A DNA stretch of 64,000 bases. Origin: Apricaphanius iberus (Eukaryota; Chordata; Actinopteri; Cyprinodontiformes; Aphaniidae). Every line of letters starts with the position of its first letter. Position 1 is the first letter of the stretch. The DNA lies in NCBI GenBank assembly GCA_028564705.1, contig JAPXFQ010001133.1, forward strand, positions 2,990,001 to 3,054,000. The letters are read 5' to 3'. Position numbers and translations under genes: made by a program. Shown in pieces: positions 44,601 to 56,106 of the stretch. Below the pieces are notes generated by a model. That model ran no database searches. It was not told where the DNA came from and saw only the letters and a list, made by a program, of their open reading frames with translations.

Positions 44601-45059
44601 ATTGGGTAATTTCCTGTTCTGGTTGATGAAAAGACACTTAAGGTACGCTAAGATTACATTTTAAGTCTTCGGTGGAAACCGTTGGAGGAGCGTCACAGTC
44701 TCTGCTGCGCTTTGTGAGCTTTGGCTCCATCAACTTTTCAAGCTTTACCTGCGTTTCAAGCTTCAAAGCGCATAACGCTAGCAGCGCAGAGGTTCAGCTA
44801 GCTGAACTTTTGACGTTCCTAACGCTCTTGACCTAGCACGGCAACCAATCAGAGACTCTCACTGTGTTGACGTTGCCCAATGTCGACGCTGCCTAGCCAA
44901 CCACGATCCGCTAGTGTTTAAAACATCCAGCAGAGAAAGGCCCACCTACCAGCTTTGCTAGCTCCAGCTTAAAAATGTATCTCCTGTGTTTATGTGTCGA
45001 ACAAGTCGCTTTATGCGCCTGTTAAACCCAGAGCAAAACGCTTGCAATCCATTTAGCTC

Positions 45060-46110
45060 TTTTCCCCATGCTGAATATGCAATATCGGCGTTTCTGTCAG
45101 AAGCCGCAAAATATTGGGAGGAGAACCGGCAAATAAGTAGCCGTTCCAGGTGGGGTGAGATTTACTAAGCATCTAAATGTTTGCATCGGCTATTTTAGCA
45201 TACATTTTTAACACTTCTGAAAAGTATATCTTAACTTTGCGCCACCAAATTCAGCATGTGTGCATCATTGACACATGAAAAAATATAATTCATACACAAT
45301 ATAAGCTTATAGTGATTAACACTTTAATGGCCATAAACATGATTATTTAAATATGTACCTGTTTGTCAATAAGGACGCATCATAACTCACGGCGCTCTTA
45401 GCATGTCTCCACCTGCTGAAGACGCGCTGAGCGCAGTGAGTTATAATCCTCATGGAACCGCGTTAGTTTCCCTCATTAGTGGTTATAATCTTCCTGGGTT
45501 CTAATTATTAAAATGTACTAATCATAAACAATTCCAGAATGACAACTGGCTATAAAAATGACAAAAAACAATCTTAAGTTTTAGATTCCATATTTTCAAG
45601 GTAAAAAAATGTTTTACTGCAACTGGAAATTTAATAGAGGCCATGATAAAGTGCGCAACATTTCAACCAACATTAATAGAATACGGACATCTTAGCGACC
45701 TTGTTCTGGACATGCTGCAGCTTTAATAAGTCTCACTCTGGATTACGATGCCGGCATGGATCAGAGAGCAGCGCACGTACACCGCACATATAAGTTTCTT
45801 ACTAACACACGAGACATATTTCAATTTTTAACCTGATAGTCATTAACTCTGTAACAGCGATAGAACTGATATGTGCATGGATTTCCCCCTTTTTTGGTTG
45901 CCAAAGATGCATCATGAATCCATGCACATATTCCTCCTCTCTCTAGTCATGGTGCAGCTCACATCAGCGGTTGCAAAGTCCTGCTCCTTGCGCCTGAGTT
46001 GAATTGCTCACACAGTTTTAGTAAATCACCCACACATGAAGAACAACCCACAAGTGCATATTTCTAGCACTGCACGCAATATTGCGCTCATTATTAGGAA
46101 TCCTGATAAA
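45060..46110. repeat. Second copy of the 38.3-kb repeat family
   Basis: Shares TATAATTCATACACAAT..., GTGATTAACACT, and GCATCATAACTC with the 38.5-kb copy. Some parts occur twice (45280 and 45825). Degenerate. Confidence 0.4.
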
Positions 46111-48023
46111 TCTAAAAAAATCTAGAAAAAGATGGTCAACTCAAAAAATTTAAGAAACAGTTGATTAATCAGGCAGTCATGCAAGACCCTTGGTATGTTA
46201 AATCTATAATGATTAAATCAGACTACTTTGCTTGTTTTATGAAAACATTGCTTGTTTAGATTAAAGACAAAATAGAATTTTTTACTTAAAAAAATTAAAA
46301 TAAAAGTAAGTTCAAGTTGGCACTTTTAGCCCAATGGCAAAAAGGTTTAAACAATCATAATTTTATTAGTGAATATAAAAATGACTGAAGGTCTGTTCCT
46401 CTGCGCTCCATTAGATGGAGCTAAAGATCTACCATTGCTGAACCTCTGAGTGTTTGACCTCAGAGCGTTATCACTCTGACCCTGACTTCCCTGAGGTGAA
46501 GGAGCATTGTACATCAGTAAAACCTTCCACAGACTAGACCTACAAACATGTCTGTCGAGTAAACTGATGATATTCCACGTGCCGCTTAAAGAAATCCCCT
46601 TATGGAGGATGTTTGGAAGATTTGAAGCAAACTAAAACTAAGAAGATATAATCAGAGCTGAAATCCATCGAATGAGGGTGAGAATGCGGCAGAACGAGAG
46701 CGAAACCCAGAAGTAGTAGAAGTGTTCTGTAAAAGCCCCAGATAGAGGGACAGAGCATGCATTCCTTAGTTTGTTGACCCCTGACCTTTAAGCTCCCGCC
46801 CCCCTTCTACATGTAACTTGGAAGCACACTGCGAGAATCAACAATGAATTCTGGGAAAGCCAGGAGGAGGGCCTTTCTTTTTTTAGAATAAACAACATCT
46901 GTGTGGATGTGATTTTAGCTCAGATTCATCACTTCTTTGTTTTTTATTTTATTTTTATTTTGCAGAAAATTCTTTTTTTTTGTATTTATGATTTTTATTA
47001 TTTTTACTATGAGGGTTTGCTTATCTTCAGCAACCTAATCAATAACGGTAAAAGTATCTCTTCCTCTCTGTGTTGTTAACTTTAGCTACATTTTTATGTT
47101 TGTTTGCTAATCTGGCTAAAACGTGAAACTTTAAAAAGTATTCGTGCCCCTTGAACATTTTGAACGTTGCTGTTTCATTTATACTCATTCATTTACTGTT
47201 GTTATATTTAAAAATCATTCACCAATGGGGGACAGGCTTATTTGGCTGAGCTGTATTCATCAGAAACCGATGAAATACATTTCTTTTTTAAGAACAAGTT
47301 TTTGTGACATAATGCAAATGAACAAAAACCCTTCTATTTCTTGTTTTGAAATGAATTTTGTAATTTACTTTAAATGCCAAACAACATATACAGAGAATCA
47401 TCCATCTTGTAACATCTCTTGTGATGATACAATTAAAAGAAACTTAAAGTGAGGGTCAGGTGTGTTTTTAAGCTTGACGTTCGTATATCTTTAACTAGTT
47501 AGGACAGTAAAACTTTTTTTTTCAACGTGTCCTGTCTAGCAGTTTGCTACTCAGAATTTGTGTCTGAGTACCAAGTACCAGCCCAACAGATTTACTTTCC
47601 CAAGCAGAGGATTACAGCTTTGTTTTGATGATTGTTTGATTAATCAAAATTCCAATTTACGAGCACAAAATTTTGCGATGGTAAGTTGTCGTTCATTTTT
47701 GGGTGATCTACGAAGACTATGTGAGCAATTCATCACAGGCGCAAAGATGAGGATTTTGTGTCTGCTGCTGTGTGGGCCAGCCTTACTACCCTATACACTG
47801 CGTAACAGCCAGAGAGAGGAGGGATAGGTGCAGCAATTCATGATGTGTTTTTGGCAACAACAAAAAATATATCGATTTTTTTCCTTTGTAATTAATAACC
47901 TTAATGTGTGCAGTGTACATTTGCTTCTCCTGCTCCATGTTAGCGTATTACAGAGTCTCACTGATTAACGATGCAGCCTGTCCAAAACATATGTATATAT
48001 ATATATATTTATATATATATAAC
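46111..48023. other. Intergenic, nothing recognised
   Basis: AT-rich sequence ending in a TA-dinucleotide tract (47990-48022), which is the insertion site of the copia element. No domain-bearing ORF. Confidence 0.5.
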
Positions 48024-48253
48024 TGTTGGATCAAGTGTCCACAGGTGTTTTGTATCTGTATGAAGATGACGGCATAATAAAATGATGGTAAATGGCTCCA
48101 CCCACTTACTATTCATCTCTCATCATTCCCACTGTTCAAGGGAGAAGTGCGGTGGTAGAGTCATCCGTCAGAAACAAGTTTATGTCTGTTGACTTTTTAT
48201 TCTCACTCAAAGCTATAGTTTCATAACGCTGGGTAAGAACAACCCTGCTAACA
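48024..48253 (+). repeat. Copia 5' LTR
   Basis: 230 bp, TGTTGGATC to CTGCTAACA. AATAAA at 48076-48081. It differs from the 3' LTR by about four substitutions and one 3-bp indel. Confidence 0.95.
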
Positions 48254-48267
48254 GGTTATGGGCCCAG
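48254..48267 (+). promoter_or_regulatory. Copia primer-binding site (initiator tRNA-Met anticodon arm)
   Basis: GGTTATGGGCCCAG follows the 5' LTR with no gap. It is complementary to the anticodon stem-loop of eukaryotic initiator tRNA-Met (including the CAT anticodon), not to a tRNA 3' end. This is the half-tRNA primer known for Drosophila copia. Confidence 0.85.
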
Positions 48268-48380
48268 GAAGCAAGGAGAGCGTGTGATTGCCAAAGGAGC
48301 GGCAGTTTTCCCGAATTCGCAAGTCTCCACCAGGTGTGAACAGTTTGGCACAATTGAGTCAGTGAGTGTTTTTGTGCATC

Positions 48381-50006
48381 ATGAGCAGACGCGCTACAGA
48401 GTTGGGCAGTTGATATTCCCGTTTGCAATTTGATGGAGATGAAAGGAAATATGAGATATGGGAAACGAAGTTCCTGGGTCATCTCAGATTACAAGGCTTG
48501 AAAGATGTCATTTTAAAGGTGGAAGAGACTGAAGGTGATGAAGAAGCCGGTGACGGTGATGATGACAAAAATGCAGAAGCATATGCAGAGTTGATACAAT
48601 TTTTGGATGACAAAAGTTTATCGTTAATTATGAGAGATGCAGCTGATGATGGTCGAAAAGCACTGAAAATTTTAAGAGCTCATTATGCTGGGGTCAGCAA
48701 GCCAAGGATCATAAGTCTATACACTGAACTGACTTCTCTCGCAAATGAAAAGAATGAGAATGTGACGGATTATATAATCCGAGCAGAAGCGATCATTACA
48801 GCGTTAAAAAATGCTGGTGAGTCATTAACTGAAGGACTTCTGATCGCAATGATAATGAAAGGCCTGCCAGAGACATTTAAACCCCTGATTGTGCACGTTA
48901 CACAGAGTGAAGCAAAAATTACATTTTCAGAGTTTAAAGTAAAACTCAGAAGTTATGAAGAAACTGAGAGAATGCGTGCAGCTGCAACTGATGACAACGT
49001 AATGAGGACAAAAGTGCAATCAGACCAGGATTCTGCTTCATGGAGAGCAGGTGATAGAAGATCAAAGAATAAAGAGATTGTCTGTTTTAAATGTGGACTA
49101 AAAGGACACAGCGCAAGAACATGCAGATCCAAAGTGTGGTGCAGTTTTTGCCGGAGCAATACACATAAAGATGCAACATGCAGAAGAAGGCTGAGGCGAG
49201 ACGAAGCGAGAGTGGCCATGGAGGATAAGGAAAAGGATTACGCGTTCAAGATGAGCTCGAAATCCATGAACATTCCGGACGGTGGCCAAGAGGTGCTGAA
49301 TAATCAGCTACTGGTGGACACAGGAGCGACGTCACATATCATCACAAAGATGGAGAGTTTTAAGACTTTTGATGATACATTCAGACCAGAGGCTCACTGC
49401 GTAGAGTTGGCTGACGGCAGACGGAGCAGAGGATCTGCAAAGCGGCGAGGAGATGCTGAGATAAGTATGATCGACAGTAAAGGACGCAGCCACAAGGTAA
49501 CATTGAAACAAGCGCTCTACATACCATCATTTCCACAAGACATTTTGTCAGTGAAAGCAGCTACTAGTCATGGAGCCACTGTGGTTTTTAAACACGGAGA
49601 CAGTTTTCTTAAACATGTTGACGGGACAAAATTCCCTATATATGAACATAAGAGACTGTTCTTTATAAACACTGTGCAAGAGTTTGAAGAAAAATGTAAT
49701 GGATGTTTTGATATGCAAATGTGGCATGAAATTCTAGGGCACTGTAATTATGAGGATGTTCAAAATCTGCAAAACGTCGTTGATGGGATGGAAATTAAGG
49801 GTAAAATCAACAAAAATTTGCAATGTGAAGCGTGTATACAAGGGAAGTTTACTCAAACTAGGAACCGAGAACCAGATGAAAAGGCCAGTGCAGCGTTAGA
49901 GTTGGTACATACGGATTTAGCTGGTCCTATTACGCCAAACTCTAAAGAAGGGTTCAAGTTTGTTTTGTCGTTTGTTGATGATTTTTCAGGTGCAACATTT
50001 ACTTAG
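48381..50006 (+). pseudogene. Copia gag-protease-integrase, first part
   Basis: An ATG at 48381 is in frame but meets TGA at 48411-48413. The frame then stays open to 50006. Gag core: [12 protein letters not shown] and related words. Zinc knuckle [14 protein letters not shown] (49083-49124). Protease [11 protein letters not shown] (about 49310). Integrase HHCC region ([21 protein letters not shown]) and the first catalytic Asp (HTDLAGPI). A TAG at 50004-50006 interrupts the integrase core. Confidence 0.93.
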
Positions 50007-50672
50007 AATCTGAAACACAAAAGTGATACAACTCAAGCAACAGAACGATTTATTGCAGATGTGGCACCATATGGGAAAATCAAGTGCATTCGTTCTGATA
50101 ATGGAACGGAATATACAAGCAGACAGTTCCGAGATCTGTTAAGTAGACTCGGCATTAGGCATGAAACGTCGGCGCCATACTCTCCTCATCAAAACGGAAC
50201 AGCAGAGAGGAACTGGCGTACACTTTTTGACATGGCAAGATGCATGTTAATTGAGAGCGAACTGCCAAAGTCTTTATGGCCATATGCAGTACAAACTGCG
50301 GGAGTGATCAGGAATCGATGTTTTAACAAACGTACCGGTCAGACAGCATATATGATGTTAACTGGAAAAAGACCTGATATTTCTAGAATGAAAAAATTTG
50401 GATCATTGTGCTATGCTTATAAACAAAATAGGGGAAAGTTGGATCCAAGATGTGATAAAGGTGTTTTCTTGGGATATGACAAAAATAGTCCCGCATATTT
50501 GATCTATTTTCCAAAAACAGGCAAGGTTGAGAAGCACAGATTGATAAAGATACTAAATCCAGCAACAACGGATCAAGAAACTCAGAGTGATCAGATTTAT
50601 GAAGATGAGATTTATGAATCGAGAAAAGGTTGTGAACCCAAACTGACGAAGGGTGAGCTTAACACTACATGA
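50007..50672 (+). pseudogene. Copia integrase, second part
   Basis: The same frame continues after the TAG: IRSDNGTEYTS (second Asp), SPHQNGTAERNWRTL (catalytic Glu), then the copia-type C-terminal region (MKKFGSLCYAY, KGVFLGYD). It ends at a stop just past the deletion junction. Confidence 0.92.
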
Positions 50673-51714
50673 CTATTTAAGCAGTTGTGAATTTAGACAA
50701 AATACTGCTGATCATTGTGTCTATTCAAGAGAAACTGAAAGTCAAAAAGTAATCATCATAGTGTGGGTGGATGATTTACTCATTGCAGCGAACAATGAAA
50801 ACGTCCTTTCAGGCGTGAAAGAAATGCTCTTTTCTAGATTCCAAATGAAAGATCTGGGTAAACTTGACCATTTTCTGGGAATAGATTTTCTTGAGGAAAA
50901 AGAGTGTATTAAAATGTCACAGAAAACATATATTGAGAACATTTTAAAAAGATTTAACATGCAGAATAGTAAGCCAAGGTTAACACCCTGTGAACAGAAA
51001 TGGACTCATTCTGAAAAATCCGAGACAATACCAGATGTAAGGAAATATCAAGAAGTAGTTGGATGTCTTATTTATTTGAGCTATTGTACGCGACCTGATT
51101 TAAGCTATGTTGTAAGCAAATTGTCTCAATACTTCAATGCACCAACTGTTGATGATTGGACAGCAGTGAAACATGTTTTGAGGTATTTAAAGGGCAGTCA
51201 AGCCACAGAATTGTGTTTTAGAAAATGTTCAAGTGGAAAACTAGGTCTACAAGCATACAGTGATGCAGACTGGGCATCCGATGTTTCTGATAGACGCAGT
51301 ATGACAGGTTATTGTGTAAGCCTAAATGAAAATGGTCCTTTGATATCATGGAAAACCAAAAAGCAGACAACCACAGCTCTATCAACTTGTGAAGCTGAAT
51401 ACATGGCATTGGCATCAACAATACAGGAATGTATGTATTTGACTTATTTGATTCAAGATATTGATGAATTTGAGTATGAAATGCCTTTGATATTTGAGGA
51501 CAATCGGGGAACAATCGCTTTGTCAAAAAATCCAGTGAACAGACAAAGATGTAAACACATTGATGTGAAATATCATTTTATAACATCAGCAGTACGTGAT
51601 GGAAAAGTGTTTATTGATTACTGTCCAACTGAATTGATGGTTGCAGACATGATGACAAAACCAGTTTCGAAGTCTAAATTGGACAAATTCTCTGTATTTG
51701 TATTTGGAATGTAA
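50664..51714 (+). pseudogene. Copia RT (partial) and RNase H
   Basis: In a different frame from integrase. The RT N-terminal half is missing; the palm box WVDDLLIA is kept, followed by KDLGKLDHFLGI. RNase H is complete in appearance: AYSDADWASD, LSTCEAEYMAL, FEDNRGTIAL, KHIDVKYHFI. The stop is followed by a T-tract and the polypurine tract. Confidence 0.93.
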
Positions 51715-51759
51715 AAAGTTTTTTTTTTTTTTTGGTCTATTTTTCCCCAACCTGTCTAC

Positions 51760-51768
51760 AAGTGGGGG
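51760..51768 (+). promoter_or_regulatory. Copia polypurine tract
   Basis: AAGTGGGGG sits directly before the TG of the 3' LTR, as required for plus-strand priming. Confidence 0.85.
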
Positions 51769-51995
51769 TGTTGGATCAAGTGTCCACAGGTGTTTTGTAT
51801 CTTTATGAAGATTACGGCATAATAAAATGACGGTAAATGGCTCCACCCACTTACTATTCATCTCTCATCATTCCCACTGTTCAAGGGAGAAGTGCGGTGG
51901 TAGAGTCATCCGTCAGAAAAAAGTTTATGTCTGTTGACTTTTTCTCACTCAAAGCTATAGTTTCATAACGCTGGGTAAGAACAACCCTGCTAACA
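51769..51995 (+). repeat. Copia 3' LTR
   Basis: 227 bp, TGTTGGATC to CTGCTAACA, followed by the ATAAC duplication. Confidence 0.95.
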
Positions 51996-52009
51996 ATAAC
52001 GAATGAGGA

Positions 52010-52325
52010 TACAAACAAACAAACAGTAAACGTAAATGCGGCGAGCACGCAGTTAGTTATCATGAGTCTTTCAAAAAAAAAAAGGGAAAATCAGCATAAC
52101 CATCAGGTTTGTGGTCATTAGAGTGTTAATTACTATTAGGTTAGAATGTGTGTGAATTATGTTTTTTAATTAGCCAGTAATGAACTTATGTTGAATGTGG
52201 TGGCACTAAAACAGCCCACGCAAAGAGTTTAATAGTTTAATATGTTGGGTCTTCTAACAGAAACACCCACATTGCACATTCATCAAGGGCAAACGCGCTG
52301 TAATAAATGGATCTTTATTACAGGG
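52010..52325 (-). repeat. Fragment of the 38.3-kb repeat family, inverted
   Basis: GTGTTAATTACTATTAGG and ATGTGTGTGAATTATG are the reverse complement of the copy near 38550. Inverted relative to it. Confidence 0.4.
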
Positions 52326-52666
52326 GTTTTTCTATTGTCTGTACAGCACTTTAAATAAATACTTTGCACTTTAGAGAAGGCACTTCAGCACTTTATTTAG
52401 CACTGCACTTTAAGCATGGATTTGCACATCAAGAACATTTGCACACGAGAAGTTTTAATTATTCATTGAATCTTTATTGAGTATTTTAATAATTGGTATG
52501 TAGCCTTTTTTTCCAGGTCCTCCACAGCTGCTCCTCATTTAGAATGGTGGTGGTTGCCTGTGAAGACAGAAGATTGATAATGGGAAAAGGTCTACTCATG
52601 ATTCAACTAAGCAAAGGCAGTGTAAAATGTAATTTATGAAGTGAGTGCAAAGAGGTTCCTGAAATG
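52326..52666 (+). repeat. Gmr1-like 5' LTR-like repeat, first part
   Basis: Matches 62886-63216 (GTTTTTCTATTGTCTGTACA onward) with an 11-nt length difference near 52465. It resumes after the hAT-like insertion at 54267-54350. Confidence 0.8.
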
Positions 52667-54258
52667 TAGTGATGTGTGAGCCAAGGCAACGGAACGTGTG
52701 TCGAGCAGTGGAGGGGGCGTTTCCGCAAAGCGCGTATTGAAGCCTGCTTTATTTAGGGGAGGAGCCGAAAACTATGACGTGTAAAGTCCCGCTGGCAGCT
52801 GAACCACGTGATTGCTTCGGGAAGTGGTTCGGCATTTACTGGGTGGTTTGACTGCAATAAAAACCACTCAAGCTCAATTTGGAATTTGGACAGAGTTTTA
52901 ATAGTTTTGACAGGAGAGTCTAGTTAGAGTTTATATAGTTTTAAAATAGATTTGTGAGTAAAGAAACAGACAACTTAAAGGTTTAGGAGAGTGGGACATA
53001 TCTCGGGAGCCCCTGCGTAACCACAATGCTGTGCAACGCAAGACCAGCCAGTGGCAGGCTGCCACACATGCTGCGTTTTTGGGCGCTGCACAGGAGAAGT
53101 TAAATGGATTTCCTCTGGGAGACAACAAGACCTACGATCGTTCGTGCACCTCAAAAGATCAGATGATTCTATTTCCGGTTGCGCATGTAACTCCCTTGAG
53201 CTGCGTGTCCCGCGCAGGATGTGTGGCCACTGTCAGTTATCCTCAATGAAAGCTTAGTGAAAACGTAGAAGAAAAATAAATGCATTGAACGGTCAAAACA
53301 TTTACACATACGCAGGATGTGTGTCCCAGGAGAGAGAGATGATGAAGCCAGCTAGGAAGAGGAGGATTTCACCTGTGTGAACATTTTAAACTGATAACTC
53401 CTGATAAGGTAACCTCATTCTAACTTTATGTCAGACAAGTTAGATTTGCTTAATAAGAGCAGTATATTTTTTACCGTTTCTTATTTTATTCAAAGGTGAA
53501 GTGTCTATTGTGTTCCAAGGAGATGGTGTACAATAACAACACCTCATCCATGCTAAGGCATTATAATGCTTTATACAAATATAAAGCATTGTTACAAATA
53601 TTAGCAGGCTGGAAATTCCGCTGGAATATTGGGAAAAGCAAATATTACTGTATTTATATTATTATAGTCTAGCTCTTGTGTTTTTGTGTACCTCGGCATC
53701 TTCTGTGCCTTGTGAATGTATTCGAAGGCGAAAAATGAAAAAAGAAATCGCTTAAACACAAAAACTGTTGAGAAACGGCTATTTTTGAATAAAAATGAAT
53801 AAAGTTTCCCCTGTTCTGCACATCATTGTCCAAGTTACAGAATCATTTTCATTCCACTTTTCCTAGTTCCACAAGCATGTTCACTTTCCTCCACCTGCTT
53901 AACCCCATGTCTTTTGCCTCAATTGACAGAAAAACTTTATTATTACACAACCTGCCATAACATGTGATATTACCATTTTTGGAATAATTTACAGACAGAA
54001 TACATTCAAAATATTTTTATTATTTCACATTTGTAATATGTGTAGATTTTTTTAACTTAGTCATTCCCAAGAGCCATAGCAGACTTACAACTTTAATGCA
54101 TCACACATTAAGTGGCTAAGATCTACAGCTGCCTGTGATTATGTATCTGGCCAGTAGGGGGGTTTGCGTTGGCATGAACCACCGTGAGCAGAACCCTTTC
54201 TTGAACCAATTGGCTGAAGTGGTTCAATACCTCATGGGGCTTCATCTCACCATCACAA
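52667..54258. mobile_element. hAT-like non-autonomous transposon, 1.6 kb
   Basis: Ends TAGTGATGTGTGAG (left) and CTCACCATCACAA (right) are imperfect inverted repeats. 8-bp duplication CTGAAATG at 52659-52666 and 54259-54266. The same LTR in the 3' copy has a single CTGAAATG (63209-63216), proving insertion. No transposase ORF. GGAAGTGGTTC-like words occur near both ends. Confidence 0.9.
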
Positions 54259-54266
54259 CTGAAATG

Positions 54267-54350
54267 TTTTCCCACCTGCTTTTTCTTTGTCCTCTCCAGG
54301 GTGTTTGGGCTAATGTTTCCCCGGGGGTCCAGACACTGTTTAAAGGTTCC
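54267..54350 (+). repeat. Gmr1-like 5' LTR-like repeat, second part
   Basis: Matches 63217-63300 (CTCTCCAGGGTGTTTGGGC, CCCCGGGGGTCCAGACAC). After TTAAAGGTTCC the two copies diverge. Confidence 0.8.
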
Positions 54351-54379
54351 CTATTAAACCAAAAATCCTTCCCTTATCA

Positions 54380-55135
54380 CCAGAAGATGACATTGAGCAT
54401 TTTCCCACCACATTTGAGAGAATGGCCCAGGTGTGTCGTTTGTCCAGAGATGAGTGGGGAGTTCGTCTCATTCCCCTGTTGACAGGCAAAGCCCCCACAG
54501 CATATGTTCTCATGGATATTGAAGATTCTGAGAACTATGATAAAGTGAAAGAAACAATACTGGCAAAATATGAGATCACTGCTGATACTTATTGACGTCG
54601 CTTCAGATCCATGAAGATTGAGCCAGGTGAGACGCCACGTGAACTTTATGTAAGACTAAAATACATGTTTTCAAGATGGATTAAACCTGATAAATCCACT
54701 GTGCAATAAATATCTGAGCAGATAATCCTGGAGCAGTTTTTGAGAATGGTTAATCCAGAGCTGGAGATACGGATACGTGAGCGTGACCCAAAGTTGGCGA
54801 AAGAAGCGGCGAACCTGGCAGAGGTTTTCACATCAGCCAGGAAGGGGAGCAGGGGCACCCATTTTGCCCGGGAAACCCACTATGCCCAACCGAGTAAGTC
54901 CATTGGGGGTGAACAGGGCTCTGGTGAACTTCAGGCTAGACATGTTTCTAGTTCTAGGCAGCCCCCTTCCCAAAGAACTCACAATGGTAAAAAGACATTC
55001 CCCAAATCATCAGTACAAGATATAAGATGTTATTACTGTAATTACCTTGGTCATACACAACACTTTTGCCCTGCCCTTAAATCAAAGCCATCTCTTTTGT
55101 GTTCCGTTCCGAGACCAGCAACACAAATTATATAG
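54380..55135 (+). pseudogene. Gmr1-like gag with SCAN-like domain and zinc knuckle
   Basis: Reads EDDIEHF...TFERMAQVCRL, then SCAN/gag-like words (GETPRELYVRLKYMFSRW, EQFLRMVNPELEIRI). Zinc knuckle CYYCNYLGHTQHFC near 55030. In-frame stops at 54593-54595 and 54707-54709. Established knowledge: the vertebrate SCAN domain derives from a Gmr1-like gag. Not functional. Confidence 0.82.
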
Positions 55136-55140
55136 AAAAG

Positions 55141-55890
55141 AGAATTTGCACTGTTCCTGTTCTAATTAATGGGAAGAAAGAAGAAGCTTTGCTTGACACG
55201 GGTGTTTCCAATCATTGGTACATGCTAGCTTGATCTCAAATTAAAAGCTAGGTGGGGTGGGGGCTAAAATAAATTGTGTGCATGGAGATGAACATGTTTA
55301 CCCTACAGCTGAGGCTTGTTTGACAGTGGGAGGCCAAACTTACCTGTTACAACTAGCTGTAGTTCCTTCTTTGCCATTCTCAGTTATACTTGGTAATGAT
55401 ATCCCCACTCACTTTGATTTGATACATCAATCAGATGGTGATCTCCAAGTCTTTACTGACGTAGACACCCAGGGTTCAGTGGCTGAATCTCAAAGGAGGG
55501 CAGAACTATTAAAACCCTCTCATGTAGTCACAAGAACACAAAGGGCAAAGGCAGGTCTGGAAGAGCTGCCCTTTTTCAGGGAGTCCCTGGAAACAAAGCC
55601 AGGAAAGACTAGAAAGTCTTGAGCCCAGAAAAGGAGGGACAAGTTTAAATGTGTTGGTAACAAGGAAAAATCACAGTTGCCTAAGCCAAATAACCTGTTT
55701 GAATTTGACATTCCCTCAGATCTTGATGCACTCCAGAGGAGTGATCTCACTCTGATACCCTGGTTTGAAAAGGTGACAGAGGTGGAAGGAGTTCATCAGG
55801 GCCAGGTAAACTGCCTTGAAGAAGTGAGCTATTTGATTAAAGGAGGCAATCTGTACCCGAAGAATAAATCAAATAAATCCCTTGTGTAGT
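55141..55890 (+). pseudogene. Gmr1-like protease and linker
   Basis: Protease active-site region LLDTGVSNHW (DTG at 55195-55203), soon followed by a stop. Then the flap-like region SVILGNDIPTH, and a linker ending FEFDIPSDL...YLIKGGNLYPK, which in intact elements runs into the integrase zinc finger. The LINE interrupts here. Confidence 0.8.
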
Positions 55891-56106
55891 TACAACAAAA
55901 TCCCTTTCCCTTGTGCGCATGCGTCGGCTTCCTGATGCCTCTTGCCAACTCCGGCTCTTCAACACGGTTTTAACTGGCTTTTAATTCTTCTTAAATGTTT
56001 TTTAATATTTCCTTTTGACTAGTTTTAACCGTTTTTAACTTTTAGCGACTTATCTTTTATCGGACGCGTTTTTAATCAGAGTAAGGACCGCTGTTACTTT
56101 TTATCA

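Larger units (their letters stand above)
48024..51995 (+). mobile_element. Ty1/copia LTR retrotransposon, both LTRs present
   Basis: LTRs at 48024-48253 and 51769-51995, TG...CA ends, 5-bp target duplication ATAAC (48019-48023 and 51996-52000). Domain order is gag - protease - integrase - RT - RNase H, which defines Ty1/copia. It is 3.97 kb, shorter than complete copia elements (about 5 kb), because of a deletion between integrase and RT. In-frame stops at 48411 and 50004 and a frameshift near 50660 make it defective. Confidence 0.96.

Noticed and set aside
44986..45168. 60-codon ORF MFMCRTSRFMRLL
   Set aside because: No family resemblance; it lies in a degenerate repeat.
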